In this document: positions 1 to 6,388 of the stretch, in pieces
Layout: each line of letters starts with the position of its first letter
Position numbering within the stretch: position 1 is the first letter of the stretch
NCBI GenBank assembly: GCA_013361015.1
Contig: JABWAN010000207.1
Coordinates: 1-7,879 of the forward strand
Reading direction: 5' to 3'
Source: Candidatus Zhuqueibacterota bacterium
GTDB lineage: Bacteria; Zhuqueibacterota; Zhuqueibacteria; Zhuqueibacterales; Zhuqueibacteraceae
DNA: 7,879 bases
The notes under the pieces: generated by a model
Told to the model about the DNA's origin: nothing
Databases searched by the model: none
The model's input: only the letters and a program-made list of their open reading frames with translations
Made by a program: the position numbers and the translations under genes

Positions 1-1716
1 CATGGCGCGCGCGCTCAAATCTTCGCCGGTTTTCTCGCGCAACACTTCGCGCCAGTTGCGGCTCGCGCCGGGTCGCATAATGCTATCCAAGAATTTTCCG
101 ACTTCGGCGTTGCCGTAGTAATTCGTGGCGTGCGGATCTTGTTGCAAGATCTTTGTCGCGATGTGATCGTGCAATTGAAAGAGAATGACGAAGGACAGCG
201 CATAGTCATAATACTGCGCCGCGTCGTCGTTGATATGTGTTTTCGAAGCGGCATCGCAATACTCCTCGCCGCGCGCGCTGGGCGGAACCACGCCTTGATA
301 CTTCTGCACCAATTCCCACCACCGCTGATTGTATTGCTCCTTCGGCAGATTGCCCGCGTACAAGTCGTGCTCAAAGCTCGTCATTGTGCCTGCAGAGAAC
401 GGAATGAACACGATGTAGTTCAGCGCTTCTTTCAACAACGCCTGCGTGTCATCGCTCTTGCCGGTGCTCGCCATCAAACCAATGGCTTCGACGAACGGCT
501 TTTGCATCGAAGCCAATCCGAGCATGCTGCCGATGGCTTCATGATAAGCGCGATTCGCGCCCTCGCGCAGCAACAGCGGCACTTCGCCATTCGTGTAGCA
601 CATGTAGTAATAGACGTGCCCCAATTCGTGGTGCGTGGTCTCGTACCACTCCGTGTTCGGCTCCACACTCATGAGCGAGCGCAAATCATTTTCATAGTCC
701 ATGTGCCACGCCGAGGCGTGATTGTTCTTTTTGAAGGGTGAATCCGCGGGCAAAGGATAAAGCGAAGACTTCTCCCAAAAACTTTGCGGCAGAGGGTTGA
801 ATCCGAGGCTGATATAGAAACGCTCCGCTTGCTGCATGATCCACTCCGGCGATTTGGCGCGCAGTACGCCGTCGAGGTCGAAGCCGGTGACCGTCACCAT
901 CGGGCTCCAATCTTGCGCCCAACGATTCGGCAGCCAATGCGCCGGTAATTCGCGCGGCACGGGCTGGCCATATTGCTGCGCGAGCGTATAGCGCGCATAC
1001 GTGTGCAGCTCACGATACAGCGGCCGCAACTCGCGATTGAGCTGCGCCATTAAGGCCATCATCTCCTCTTTGCTCATGCCGTAATCGGAAACTTGATAGC
1101 TGAAGTAATCCGAATAGCCCAGCGCTTGCACGGTTTGATTGCGCAAACGCTGCAAATTCGCCAGCCCGTCTTTGAGCGTCTTGCCCACTTCTTTTGAAGC
1201 TTCCCACATTTTCAAGCGTTCATTGAGATCGCGCGAAGAGCGCAGTGCTTCATCGATTTGCGCGGTTGTGACGGGTTTGTCGTCAACCTTGAAAGTGAAA
1301 CCGAAGAGCTTCTCCGTTTGTGCGGTCTCCGCGGCAATTCGCTCTTTGACCACTGCGGGAATCGTCTGAGGCGCATCCGCAGCGTTGTAGAGCACCTTTT
1401 CTAGTTGCAGCACTTGCAGCGGCGTAAGCTGCTCGCGCTTCTGCAAAAAGCTTCGCGCCTTTTCGATGTTTTCCGTACTGCCGGCAAACTCCGAGAAGGC
1501 TTGCTTTGCCGCTTGCGCCGCGGCCGCGTTCGTGGTATCGCCTTCCACGATCTTCGTGTTCAAATCCCACTCCGCAAGCGCAACCGCATAAGCCAGTTCT
1601 TTGAACTGCGCATTATAGCTTTTGAGATATCCCTCCACCTGCGCTTGCATTTCTTGCGGACTGGGCGAGCATGAAAACAATACAGGCACGAGCAACCACC
1701 ACCAACCTTTCCTCAT
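1..1716 (-). CDS. M2 family peptidyl-dipeptidase (angiotensin-converting-enzyme-like) lipoprotein, 3' end cut by window
   Basis: This gene encodes a zinc metallopeptidase of family M2, which removes C-terminal dipeptides from peptides; here it probably acts in the cell envelope on peptide nutrients. The 572 codons visible lack only the last few tens of residues judged by family length. The N-terminus is a lipoprotein signal: MRK, a hydrophobic stretch rich in Trp and Leu, then lipobox LFSC with Cys16, followed by Ser, which favours the outer membrane. The zinc site is HELGH at residues 363-367 (bases 616-630) with Glu393 in HEAIG (529-543) as third ligand and Glu364 as catalytic base. Lys492, His494, Tyr502 and Tyr505 match the ACE substrate and transition-state residues. 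In that motif Asp504 stands where human ACE has chloride-binding Arg522. The start is well set by a GGAGG ribosome site four bases upstream. It is divergent from the sigma gene and probably unrelated to it. Confidence 0.93.
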   Translation of the reverse strand, partial: MRKGWWWLLVPVLFSCSPSPQEMQAQVEGYLKSYNAQFKELAYAVALAEWDLNTKIVEGDTTNAAAAQAAKQAFSEFAGSTENIEKARSFLQKREQLTPLQVLQLEKVLYNAADAPQTIPAVVKERIAAETAQTEKLFGFTFKVDDKPVTTAQIDEALRSSRDLNERLKMWEASKEVGKTLKDGLANLQRLRNQTVQALGYSDYFSYQVSDYGMSKEEMMALMAQLNRELRPLYRELHTYARYTLAQQYGQPVPRELPAHWLPNRWAQDWSPMVTVTGFDLDGVLRAKSPEWIMQQAERFYISLGFNPLPQSFWEKSSLYPLPADSPFKKNNHASAWHMDYENDLRSLMSVEPNTEWYETTHHELGHVYYYMCYTNGEVPLLLREGANRAYHEAIGSMLGLASMQKPFVEAIGLMASTGKSDDTQALLKEALNYIVFIPFSAGTMTSFEHDLYAGNLPKEQYNQRWWELVQKYQGVVPPSARGEEYCDAASKTHINDDAAQYYDYALSFVILFQLHDHIATKILQQDPHATNYYGNAEVGKFLDSIMRPGASRNWREVLREKTGEDLSARAM

Positions 1717-1780
1717 ACTTCCTCCGAATGTTTTTTTCTTGCACAGCGATGGTTTAAATATCTAAAAGATGAATTCCGTG

Positions 1781-1888
1781 CAAAAAAATTGGCCACAGAA
1801 TTACACGGAAACACGCGGCAAGAAACGCATTTTTGTCAGCGAATAAGTTCTGTGCACTTCCGTGTGATTCCGTGGCCTGATCTTTTTG
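1781..1888. repeat. Long imperfect inverted repeat in the divergent spacer
   Basis: The spacer between the two divergent genes (1717-2095) has no convincing gene. It holds two 24-base arms, 1791-1814 and 1854-1877, which match as reverse complements at 19 of 24 positions; both begin GGCCAC and contain ACACGGAA. A-rich flanks outside the arms (1781-1790 and 1878-1888) continue the symmetry loosely. The loop is 39 bases. A further GAATTCCGTG at 1771-1780 resembles the inner part of the arms. It looks like a dispersed palindromic or miniature-transposon-like element, but with one copy in the window this cannot be proved. The rest of the spacer shows no clear promoter. Confidence 0.6.
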
Positions 1889-2095
1889 GTTCCGGCTCGG
1901 CTTATGATTTATTCACCGTAGAAGATACAAATCGCATTGCCAATGTCAAGACGAGCGCCGCCGTTTGCGAGGCTCCCGCGAAGATTCTTGCGGTATGACG
2001 ATTCGAAACTTCGCGCTTGACTTCCCCATAAAAAATCTTCAAATACCCGCCGCTCCTTTGTGCTTTCATCTTCTTCAAATGGTCTTGAGTTATTC

Positions 2096-3409
2096 ATGGA
2101 ATTCAAATCAACCGCCGCCGCGCTATCCCTGGAAGAAGGGTCCGCACTCATAAGCGATAACGCCGCTGAACACATGCGCAAGACCGTTGACGCTGTCTAT
2201 CGCTCTGAGTCGCGACGCGTGCTCGCCACTTTGATTCGCGTGCTCGGCGACTTTGACCGCGCCGAGGACGCGTTGCATGAGGCATTCCGTGCAGCGCTCG
2301 AACAATGGCCGAAGGATGGCGTTCCCGCTAATCCACGTGCGTGGCTCGTTTCAGCCGGGCGCTTCAAGGCTATCGACGCTATGCGCCGGCGCGCACGGTT
2401 CGACGCATTGCAGGCAGAACTTGCCGAGCGAATCGAGGCCGAGACCAAGGACGAGCTGGACTGGGGCGAGGAGGGCGTGGCAGACGATCAATTGCGGTTG
2501 ATCTTCACCTGTTGCCATCCCGCTCTGTCATCAGAGGCCCGCATGGCGCTGACCCTGCGTGAAGTCTGCGGACTTACCACGGAAGAAATCGCGCGCGCTT
2601 TTCTCACCACGCCCTCCACACTTGCCCAACGTATCGTGCGCGCCAAAGCAAAAATCCGCGAGGCACGAATTCCATATCAAGTTCCCTCTCAAGCGGAATT
2701 GCCGGATCGATTGGACACGGTGCTTCATGTCATTTACTTGGTGTTTAACGAAGGCTACTCGGCCTCCTCCGGCGAGTCGTTGACGCGGCCCGATCTTTCC
2801 GGCGAGGCGATCCGATTAGGGCGACTGCTTTTCAATTTAATGCCGGAGCCGGAGGTAATGGGGCTGCTCGCATTGATGCTGCTGCACGAGTCGCGGCGAC
2901 CGGCGCGCACTTCGTCGACCGGTGATCTCATTCTACTGGAAGACCAGGACCGCGCGTTGTGGAATCGCGAGCAGATTGCAGAGGGCACCGCACTGGTGCG
3001 GCGCGCGTTGGCGGCGCGTTCCGCCCCGTGGGATCCTTACACGCTGCAAGCGGCGATCGCAGCGGTGCATGCCGAGGCGCCCACTGCCGCAGCGACAGAC
3101 TGGACACAGATTGTTATGCTTTACGATCTGCTTTTGCAGGTCGTGCCCTCGCCCGTAGTCGAACTGAATCGCGCTGCAGCCGTGTCAATGCGCGACGGTC
3201 CTCTGGCCGGCTTGACGCTCATCGATGCCATTCGCGCGCGCGGCGATCTCAGCGATTATCACCTCTTGCATTCCGCGCGGGCAGAGCTTTGCCGGCGGCT
3301 GGGAAGAACCGCGGACGCCCGCGCCTCATACGAACTGGCCCTCAACCTTACGCGACTGGAACCGGAGCGGAGATTTTTAGAGCAACGACTGGCCGCACTT
3401 GCGGACTGA
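2096..3409 (+). CDS. ECF42-group RNA polymerase sigma factor with C-terminal TPR-like extension
   Basis: This is an alternative sigma factor that would direct RNA polymerase to the TGTCGA/CGAC promoters nearby. Numbered from the ATG at 2096 (437 residues), sigma region 2 spans about 33-102 (VYRSESRR, AEDALHEAF, RFKAIDAMRRR), and region 4 about 138-190 with the helix-turn-helix GLTTEEIARAF. The long extension typical of ECF42 follows: YLVFNEGY at 214-221, LLHESRRPAR near 262-271, and a TPR-like stretch from about 335 to 430. A conserved Cys pair lies in FTCCHPAL (139-140). There is no adjacent anti-sigma gene, in line with the view that the extension itself controls activity. The start is uncertain: GTG at 2060 and ATG at 2174 are in frame and none has a good ribosome site. 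The start at 2174 gives 411 residues, closest to the usual family length. No TGTCGA/CGAC motif lies upstream, so autoregulation is not apparent. Confidence 0.93.
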   Translation: MEFKSTAAALSLEEGSALISDNAAEHMRKTVDAVYRSESRRVLATLIRVLGDFDRAEDALHEAFRAALEQWPKDGVPANPRAWLVSAGRFKAIDAMRRRARFDALQAELAERIEAETKDELDWGEEGVADDQLRLIFTCCHPALSSEARMALTLREVCGLTTEEIARAFLTTPSTLAQRIVRAKAKIREARIPYQVPSQAELPDRLDTVLHVIYLVFNEGYSASSGESLTRPDLSGEAIRLGRLLFNLMPEPEVMGLLALMLLHESRRPARTSSTGDLILLEDQDRALWNREQIAEGTALVRRALAARSAPWDPYTLQAAIAAVHAEAPTAAATDWTQIVMLYDLLLQVVPSPVVELNRAAAVSMRDGPLAGLTLIDAIRARGDLSDYHLLHSARAELCRRLGRTADARASYELALNLTRLEPERRFLEQRLAALAD

Positions 3410-3580
3410 GAGGATGAGCCTACTCTGACAAACCTCATGCGCGATCGCGATTTCCTCCTGCAATACCACGCTTGCATTTCACAACCCACGCCGCAGCAAG
3501 TATGAGAACTTCATGCAAAGCGTCCTGCCCGGCAAAAACTGATTAACACGTTTGCATCGGCATTGTGTAGGAGAATTTTC

Positions 3581-4066
3581 ATGACAACCGTTTCGCACGC
3601 AGCGCCACTACGAAGCACGAAAGTCTATCGCGCCATTGGCTGGGGCGGTTTCAGCGTCGGAGTTTTGGATATCACCGCGGCGTTCGTTACCGGCGGCTTG
3701 CGAGGAATCAGCCCGATGCGAGTCCTGCAAGGCATCGCGAGTGGGCTGCTCGGTGCGAACTCCTACCAGGGCGGATTCGCAACGGCCATTCTCGGACTGC
3801 TTTTGCATTTTGTCATCGCGACGGGAGCCGCAGCCGTCTATTATTTGACCAGCCGCAAGTTGAAATCGCTGGTTGAGCAGCCGCTGGCTTGCGGCTTTTT
3901 GTATGGCATCGCAGTCTTTTGGTTCATGAATCTGCTTATCTTGCCGCTCTCGGCGTTTTCTCACAAAATTTCATTCACGCTTGCGCGAGTGACGACCGGC
4001 TTGTTCGTGCACATGTTCTGTGTCGGGCTGCCTATCGCACTCATCGTGCGCCGCTTCTCAAAATAA
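3581..4066 (+). CDS. Uncharacterised four-helix inner-membrane protein
   Basis: I cannot assign this 161-residue protein to a named family, although it resembles small uncharacterised bacterial membrane proteins. It has four likely transmembrane segments at about 18-40, 66-89, 101-124 and 134-156. Between the first two is a loop with RGISPMRVLQGIASGLLG, and a basic loop (SRKLKSL, 91-97) lies between the second and third. There is no signal peptide or cysteine motif. The ATG at 3581 is preferred over the upstream in-frame start at 3563 because AGGAG (3569-3573) sits eight bases before it. It follows the sigma gene by 171 bases on the same strand. No regulon promoter lies in that gap, so it may be read through from the sigma gene or have its own promoter. 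The position suggests, but does not show, a role in sensing or in the same response. Confidence 0.8.
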   Translation: MTTVSHAAPLRSTKVYRAIGWGGFSVGVLDITAAFVTGGLRGISPMRVLQGIASGLLGANSYQGGFATAILGLLLHFVIATGAAAVYYLTSRKLKSLVEQPLACGFLYGIAVFWFMNLLILPLSAFSHKISFTLARVTTGLFVHMFCVGLPIALIVRRFSK

Positions 4067-4081
4067 AAGGAGCGCCAATTC

Positions 4082-4348
4082 ATGAATAAACGGCCTCGCG
4101 TTGGGGCCGCTCCTAGTGCAGCTATTTTCATTTTTCATGGCTGCGCCGCTTTGCGAGCGGCCCAAGCCTCGCTACCAAATTCAAGCATGCCTGCGAAAGA
4201 TCTAACTATGACGCATGGCGCAGCGCAATTGAGCCTCACCGTGGTGCCAAGCTCCGGCGCCGAGGAGTGGGCGGGCTTGGCTGGCGAGATGGCGATTAAC
4301 ATCGTAGAGGGTAAACACTTTGAATTCACCCTGGTCAAGACTCCTTAA
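4082..4348 (+). pseudogene. Truncated DUF3224-family gene (C-terminal remnant)
   Basis: From the ATG at 4208 to the stop at 4348 the translation (MTHGAAQLSLTVVPSSGA, then LAGLAGEM-like and EGKHFEF) matches, from memory, the last 50 or so residues of DUF3224 proteins, whose end reads like GAPQLTVTVVPDSGTGEL...GKHFYEFEYTL. A full DUF3224 protein is about 130 residues. Here the preceding in-frame part (4082-4207, starting MNKRPRVGAAP) does not resemble the family's N-terminal barrel half, and there is no room for it. The expected Tyr after GKHF is also missing. A good ribosome site (AAAGGAG, 4066-4072) still precedes the ATG at 4082, 15 bases after the membrane-protein stop, as if the gene start survived and the middle was lost. 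An 88-residue product could still be made, but I expect no normal function. DUF3224 genes are familiar neighbours of DGPF/ECF clusters. Confidence 0.6.
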
Positions 4349-4474
4349 GCTGCCGTCGTTTTGATGAGCAAAATTCAGAGAGAGCACAAAATTCAAACCG
4401 ACCGTGACCCCGCCTTCCGTGCGAATGCAGCGAATACACTCGATCCGTCCCGCGTGCATTTCAATTTGACTCCC

Positions 4475-4501
4475 TGTCGATTTCGGGCTTTGCCAAACGA
4501 C
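4475..4501 (+). promoter_or_regulatory. Predicted ECF42-dependent promoter P1, upstream of first DGPF pair
   Basis: A TGTCGA -35 element (4475-4480) and a CGAC -10 element (4498-4501) are separated by exactly 17 bases. The same arrangement recurs at 5855 and 7819. It agrees with the motif I recall for ECF42 sigma factors studied in Streptomyces. It directs transcription toward the DGPF gene at 4610 through a leader of about 108 bases. That leader shows only a tandem 8-base repeat (4559-4574) and the AAAGGAGAG ribosome site at 4595-4603. Confidence 0.8.
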
Positions 4502-4609
4502 TACAGTATGTAAACCGCGAATCTAACGCAGAGCCTGGCAGCCGCCGAGCGAGGCCGACTAGCAACCTAGCAACCCGTTTCTAAATCCATAACTAAAGGA
4601 GAGCTTACC

Positions 4610-5038
4610 ATGCGATTCATGATTTTGATCAAAGCCAACAAAGACTCAGAGGCGGGCGTGATGCCGGATGAGAAACTCCTCACCGAGATGGGAAAGTACA
4701 ACGAAGAACTGGTGAAAGCGGGCGTGATGCTCGCGGGCGAGGGTCTGCACCCAAGCTCGAAAGGCGTGCGCGTCAAGTTTTCTGGAGGGAAGCAAATCGT
4801 AACCGACGGGCCGTTCCCCGAGACGAAAGAATTGCTCGCCGGCTTCTGGCTGTGGCAATGCAAATCAATGGAAGAGGCCATCGCATGGGTCAAACGCTGC
4901 CCCAATCCCATGCCGAACACGGAAGCCGAGATCGAAATTCGGCAGGTATTTGAAGCGGAAGACTTCGGCGCGGAGTTTACGCCCGAGCTTCGCGAGCAAG
5001 AGGAGCGTCTCCGCGCGCAAATGGCGGCGAAGCAATAA
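4610..5038 (+). CDS. DGPF-domain (YCII-related) protein, subtype A, with charged C-terminal tail
   Basis: This is a small soluble protein of the YCII-related DGPF family, whose biochemical role is unknown; members are typical ECF42 targets. The fold's opening strand is MRFMILIKANKDSEAG, and the name-giving motif VTDGPF is at residues 64-69, followed by ETKELLAGF and a closing strand EIEIRQVFE (107-115). At 142 residues it is longer than the usual 110-120. The additional part is a C-terminal tail (about 116-142) ending in the strongly charged, probably helical LREQEERLRAQMAAKQ. It is about 60% identical by eye to the DGPF protein at 6389 over the first 90 residues. The start is supported by AAAGGAGAG at 4595-4603. 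It lies first behind promoter P1 and is probably cotranscribed with the gene at 5174. Confidence 0.92.
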   Translation: MRFMILIKANKDSEAGVMPDEKLLTEMGKYNEELVKAGVMLAGEGLHPSSKGVRVKFSGGKQIVTDGPFPETKELLAGFWLWQCKSMEEAIAWVKRCPNPMPNTEAEIEIRQVFEAEDFGAEFTPELREQEERLRAQMAAKQ

Positions 5039-5173
5039 TGGTCGCACACAGGTGGTAGCTAGCATTGTGGTGTTTTCCCAAAGAGCGTTGCGAGTGAGAT
5101 CAAAACAACAATGCGCTTCATTTGAGCGCAATCGCCTTGCCCTTATGCTGTTGACCTTAACCGGGAGGTTGAT

Positions 5174-5524
5174 ATGAAGTACATGTTGCTCATCTACTTT
5201 GACGAGCAGGCCTTAAGTGAGACCGAGCGGACCCAGTGTTACATGGATTCCGCGCAGCTCGCGCACGAACTGAACTCGAACGGGCAGTATATTTCCGCCA
5301 ACCCGTTGCAACCCACGTCGATGGCGACCAGCGTGCGGGTGCGCAATAGTAAACGGCTCGTGACCGATGGTCCGTTTGCTGAAACACGCGAGCAGCTCGG
5401 CGGCTATTTCCTCGTCGAAGCCGAAAATCTCGATGAGGCCATCGGCATGGCGGCGCGCATTCCAATGGCGCTCAAGGGTACGGTCGAAGTCCGTCCGGTA
5501 ATCGAGATTCCGGGGCTGCCGTAG
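5174..5524 (+). CDS. DGPF-domain (YCII-related) protein, subtype B
   Basis: This 116-residue protein belongs to the same unknown-function family but to a second subtype: it opens MKYMLLIYFDEQAL, has NPLQPTSMATSVRVR at 43-57, VTDGPFAETREQLGGYF at 63-79, then LDEAIGMAARIP and the closing strand VEVRPV (104-109). It is clearly closer to the protein at 5995 than to its direct neighbour at 4610. A strong ribosome site, GGGAGGT (5163-5169), lies just before the ATG. The 135-base gap after the previous gene has no TGTCGA/CGAC motif and no terminator with a T-run, so both genes are probably one transcript from P1. The gap does hold a weak 6-base-arm hairpin at 5112-5130. Confidence 0.92.
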   Translation: MKYMLLIYFDEQALSETERTQCYMDSAQLAHELNSNGQYISANPLQPTSMATSVRVRNSKRLVTDGPFAETREQLGGYFLVEAENLDEAIGMAARIPMALKGTVEVRPVIEIPGLP

Positions 5525-5586
5525 CAATAGCGTCCGCGCGGAGCAAAGTTCCGATTGCCAAAAACATGGAAAGTCACAAAACTCAC

Positions 5587-5888
5587 ATGGAAAAATAAAT
5601 GGCGTCATTGCACAGTTCCGAGAGGCGTTCCGCAAGGATGACGCCGCCGGTGTCCGTGAGTTCCTCGCACGCCCTCCCGAGTCAAAAGCCAAAATCAATG
5701 AGCCGTTGAGTGAATATGATGCACGGGCGATTGTGTGCGTGTTCAGCCGTGAAATGCTCGGCATGGCGAATGCTTGCGATCACCGCGCGAAATCGAATAG
5801 CGTGGAATGGAAACGGAGGTTAAAGCGCCACAAACAGAATTGCTTCAGAGCCGTTGTCGATTTTGGATTGCGCCGAACGACTAAGTGA
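5587..5888 (+). pseudogene. Decayed ankyrin-repeat protein fragment
   Basis: In one frame, bases 5604-5760 encode VIAQFREAFRKDDAAGVREF, then LARPPESKAKINEPLSEYDA and RAIVCVFSREML. This resembles the N-terminus of bacterial ankyrin-repeat proteins, including the helix pair, the AxxVRxLL-like core and the SREML start of a second repeat. No start codon opens this frame. An ATG at 5587 is followed after two codons by an in-frame stop (5596-5598). One more base in the five-A run at 5591-5595 would join ATG to the ankyrin frame as MEKINGVIAQF. After SREML the expected repeat (a DVLLxxGADxNAxS-like stretch) is only dimly visible in DHRAKSNSVEW, and the frame ends at 5888 without further repeats. The family call is from pattern memory. 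The 3' end of the fragment overlaps promoter P2, which suggests that the insertion or deletion that broke the gene brought the promoter next to it. Confidence 0.5.
5855..5881 (+). promoter_or_regulatory. Predicted ECF42-dependent promoter P2, upstream of second DGPF pair
   Basis: TGTCGA (5855-5860), a 17-base spacer and CGAC (5878-5881) repeat the geometry of P1. The similarity continues within the spacer (TTT, GG, GCC and AA positions shared, 11 of 17 bases) and just after it (CGACTA in both). It faces the DGPF gene at 5995 across a 113-base leader, almost the same distance as P1 from its gene. Confidence 0.8.
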
Positions 5889-5911
5889 TGAAACCAAGCA
5901 AATCAAGCCAT

Positions 5912-5941
5912 GAGGTTTGCCGCCTGGCCCACCAAAACCTC
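5912..5941 (+). other. Possible hairpin in the P2 leader
   Basis: GAGGTTT (5912-5918) and AAACCTC (5935-5941) form perfect 7-base arms around a 16-base loop, within which GCC (5919-5921) and GGC can add pairs. It would lie in the untranslated leader of the second DGPF transcript, about 50 bases before the start codon. No T-run follows, so it is not a typical terminator. A regulatory role is speculative, and the P1 leader has no matching structure. Confidence 0.25.
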
Positions 5942-5994
5942 TGTGGTCTTGGCAGCTAATACGAGGTAGCAGACTAATTCCTACGGAGAAAACG

Positions 5995-6366
5995 ATGAAG
6001 TACATGTGCCTGGCTTACGAAGAAGAGAATTACCTCAACGCCTTGTCCAAGGGCGAATGGGATGCGCTCAGAGTCGAGACGCTCACTTACCTCGAAGAGC
6101 TTCAGAAGAATGGTTACTTGATAGCTGCGGAGCCGCTCCAGAGCGTGCGAACTGCCACCACTGTGCGGGTGCGCGGCGGCAAAGCCTCGATCACGGATGG
6201 CCCCTTCGCTGAAACCAAAGAAACACTTGGCGGTTTTTTTCTGATCAATGCCAGAGACTTGAATGAGGCAATTCAGGTGGCCTCGCGATGGCCGTCAGCA
6301 CGATTCGGAAGTATCGAGGTGCGGCCGGTCGACGATGGGCTGCGAGAAGATAGACGCTACGCTTGA
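5995..6366 (+). CDS. DGPF-domain (YCII-related) protein, subtype B
   Basis: A 123-residue protein of the DGPF family, function unknown, first gene behind P2. It opens MKYMCLAYEEENYLNAL, has AAEPLQSVRTATTVRVRGG at 44-62, the motif ITDGPFAETKETLGGFF at 66-82, LNEAIQVASRWP, and the closing strand IEVRPV (107-112). It ends in a short charged tail LREDRRYA. It pairs with the protein at 5174 by the shared EPLQ/NPLQ, TVRVR and GPFAET segments. The ATG at 5995 is chosen over an upstream in-frame start at 5917 because GGAG (5985-5988) precedes it at normal spacing and the family begins with MKYM. The stop lies 22 bases before the next DGPF gene, so the two are almost certainly cotranscribed. Confidence 0.92.
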   Translation: MKYMCLAYEEENYLNALSKGEWDALRVETLTYLEELQKNGYLIAAEPLQSVRTATTVRVRGGKASITDGPFAETKETLGGFFLINARDLNEAIQVASRWPSARFGSIEVRPVDDGLREDRRYA

Positions 6367-6388
6367 ACGCTGTGAAAGGAAAGCAAAG

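Noticed and set aside
130..741. Long plus-strand open frame antisense to the M2 peptidase
   Set aside because: The opposite strand encodes a clear M2 protein with all zinc-site motifs; this frame is an antisense shadow with no recognisable domain.
2017..2045. Possible housekeeping promoter before the sigma gene (TTGACT at 2017-2022)
   Set aside because: The hexamer at proper spacing (CAAATA, 2040-2045) is a poor -10 element, so the match is no better than chance.
3436..3504. 22-codon frame between the sigma and membrane genes
   Set aside because: No ribosome site, no recognisable sequence, and common by chance at this length. Another frame nearby ends in KYENFMQSVLPGKN before a stop, which I could not link to any family.
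4139..4168. GC-rich hairpin inside the DUF3224 remnant (GCCGCT/AGCGGC core)
   Set aside because: No T-run follows and it lies inside an open frame; it may be a chance feature of GC-rich sequence.
4349..4474. Open frames on both strands between the DUF3224 remnant and P1
   Set aside because: Translations show no family resemblance or ribosome sites; treated as non-coding or unrecognisable gene debris.
4559..4574. Tandem repeat of CTAGCAAC before the first DGPF gene
   Set aside because: Only two units and absent from the other leader; too short to support a function.
5112..5130. Hairpin TGCGCT/AGCGCA between the first two DGPF genes
   Set aside because: Six-base arms without a T-run; not convincing as terminator or control element.
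5213..5764. Minus-strand open frame of 183 codons across the DGPF gene at 5174 and the ankyrin remnant
   Set aside because: It covers the full DGPF gene in antisense, has no family resemblance, and spans an intergenic boundary.
5888..5959. 23-codon upstream frame in the P2 leader
   Set aside because: Its ATG lies about where transcription should start, with no ribosome site, and the P1 leader has no equivalent (ATG is followed at once by TAA).
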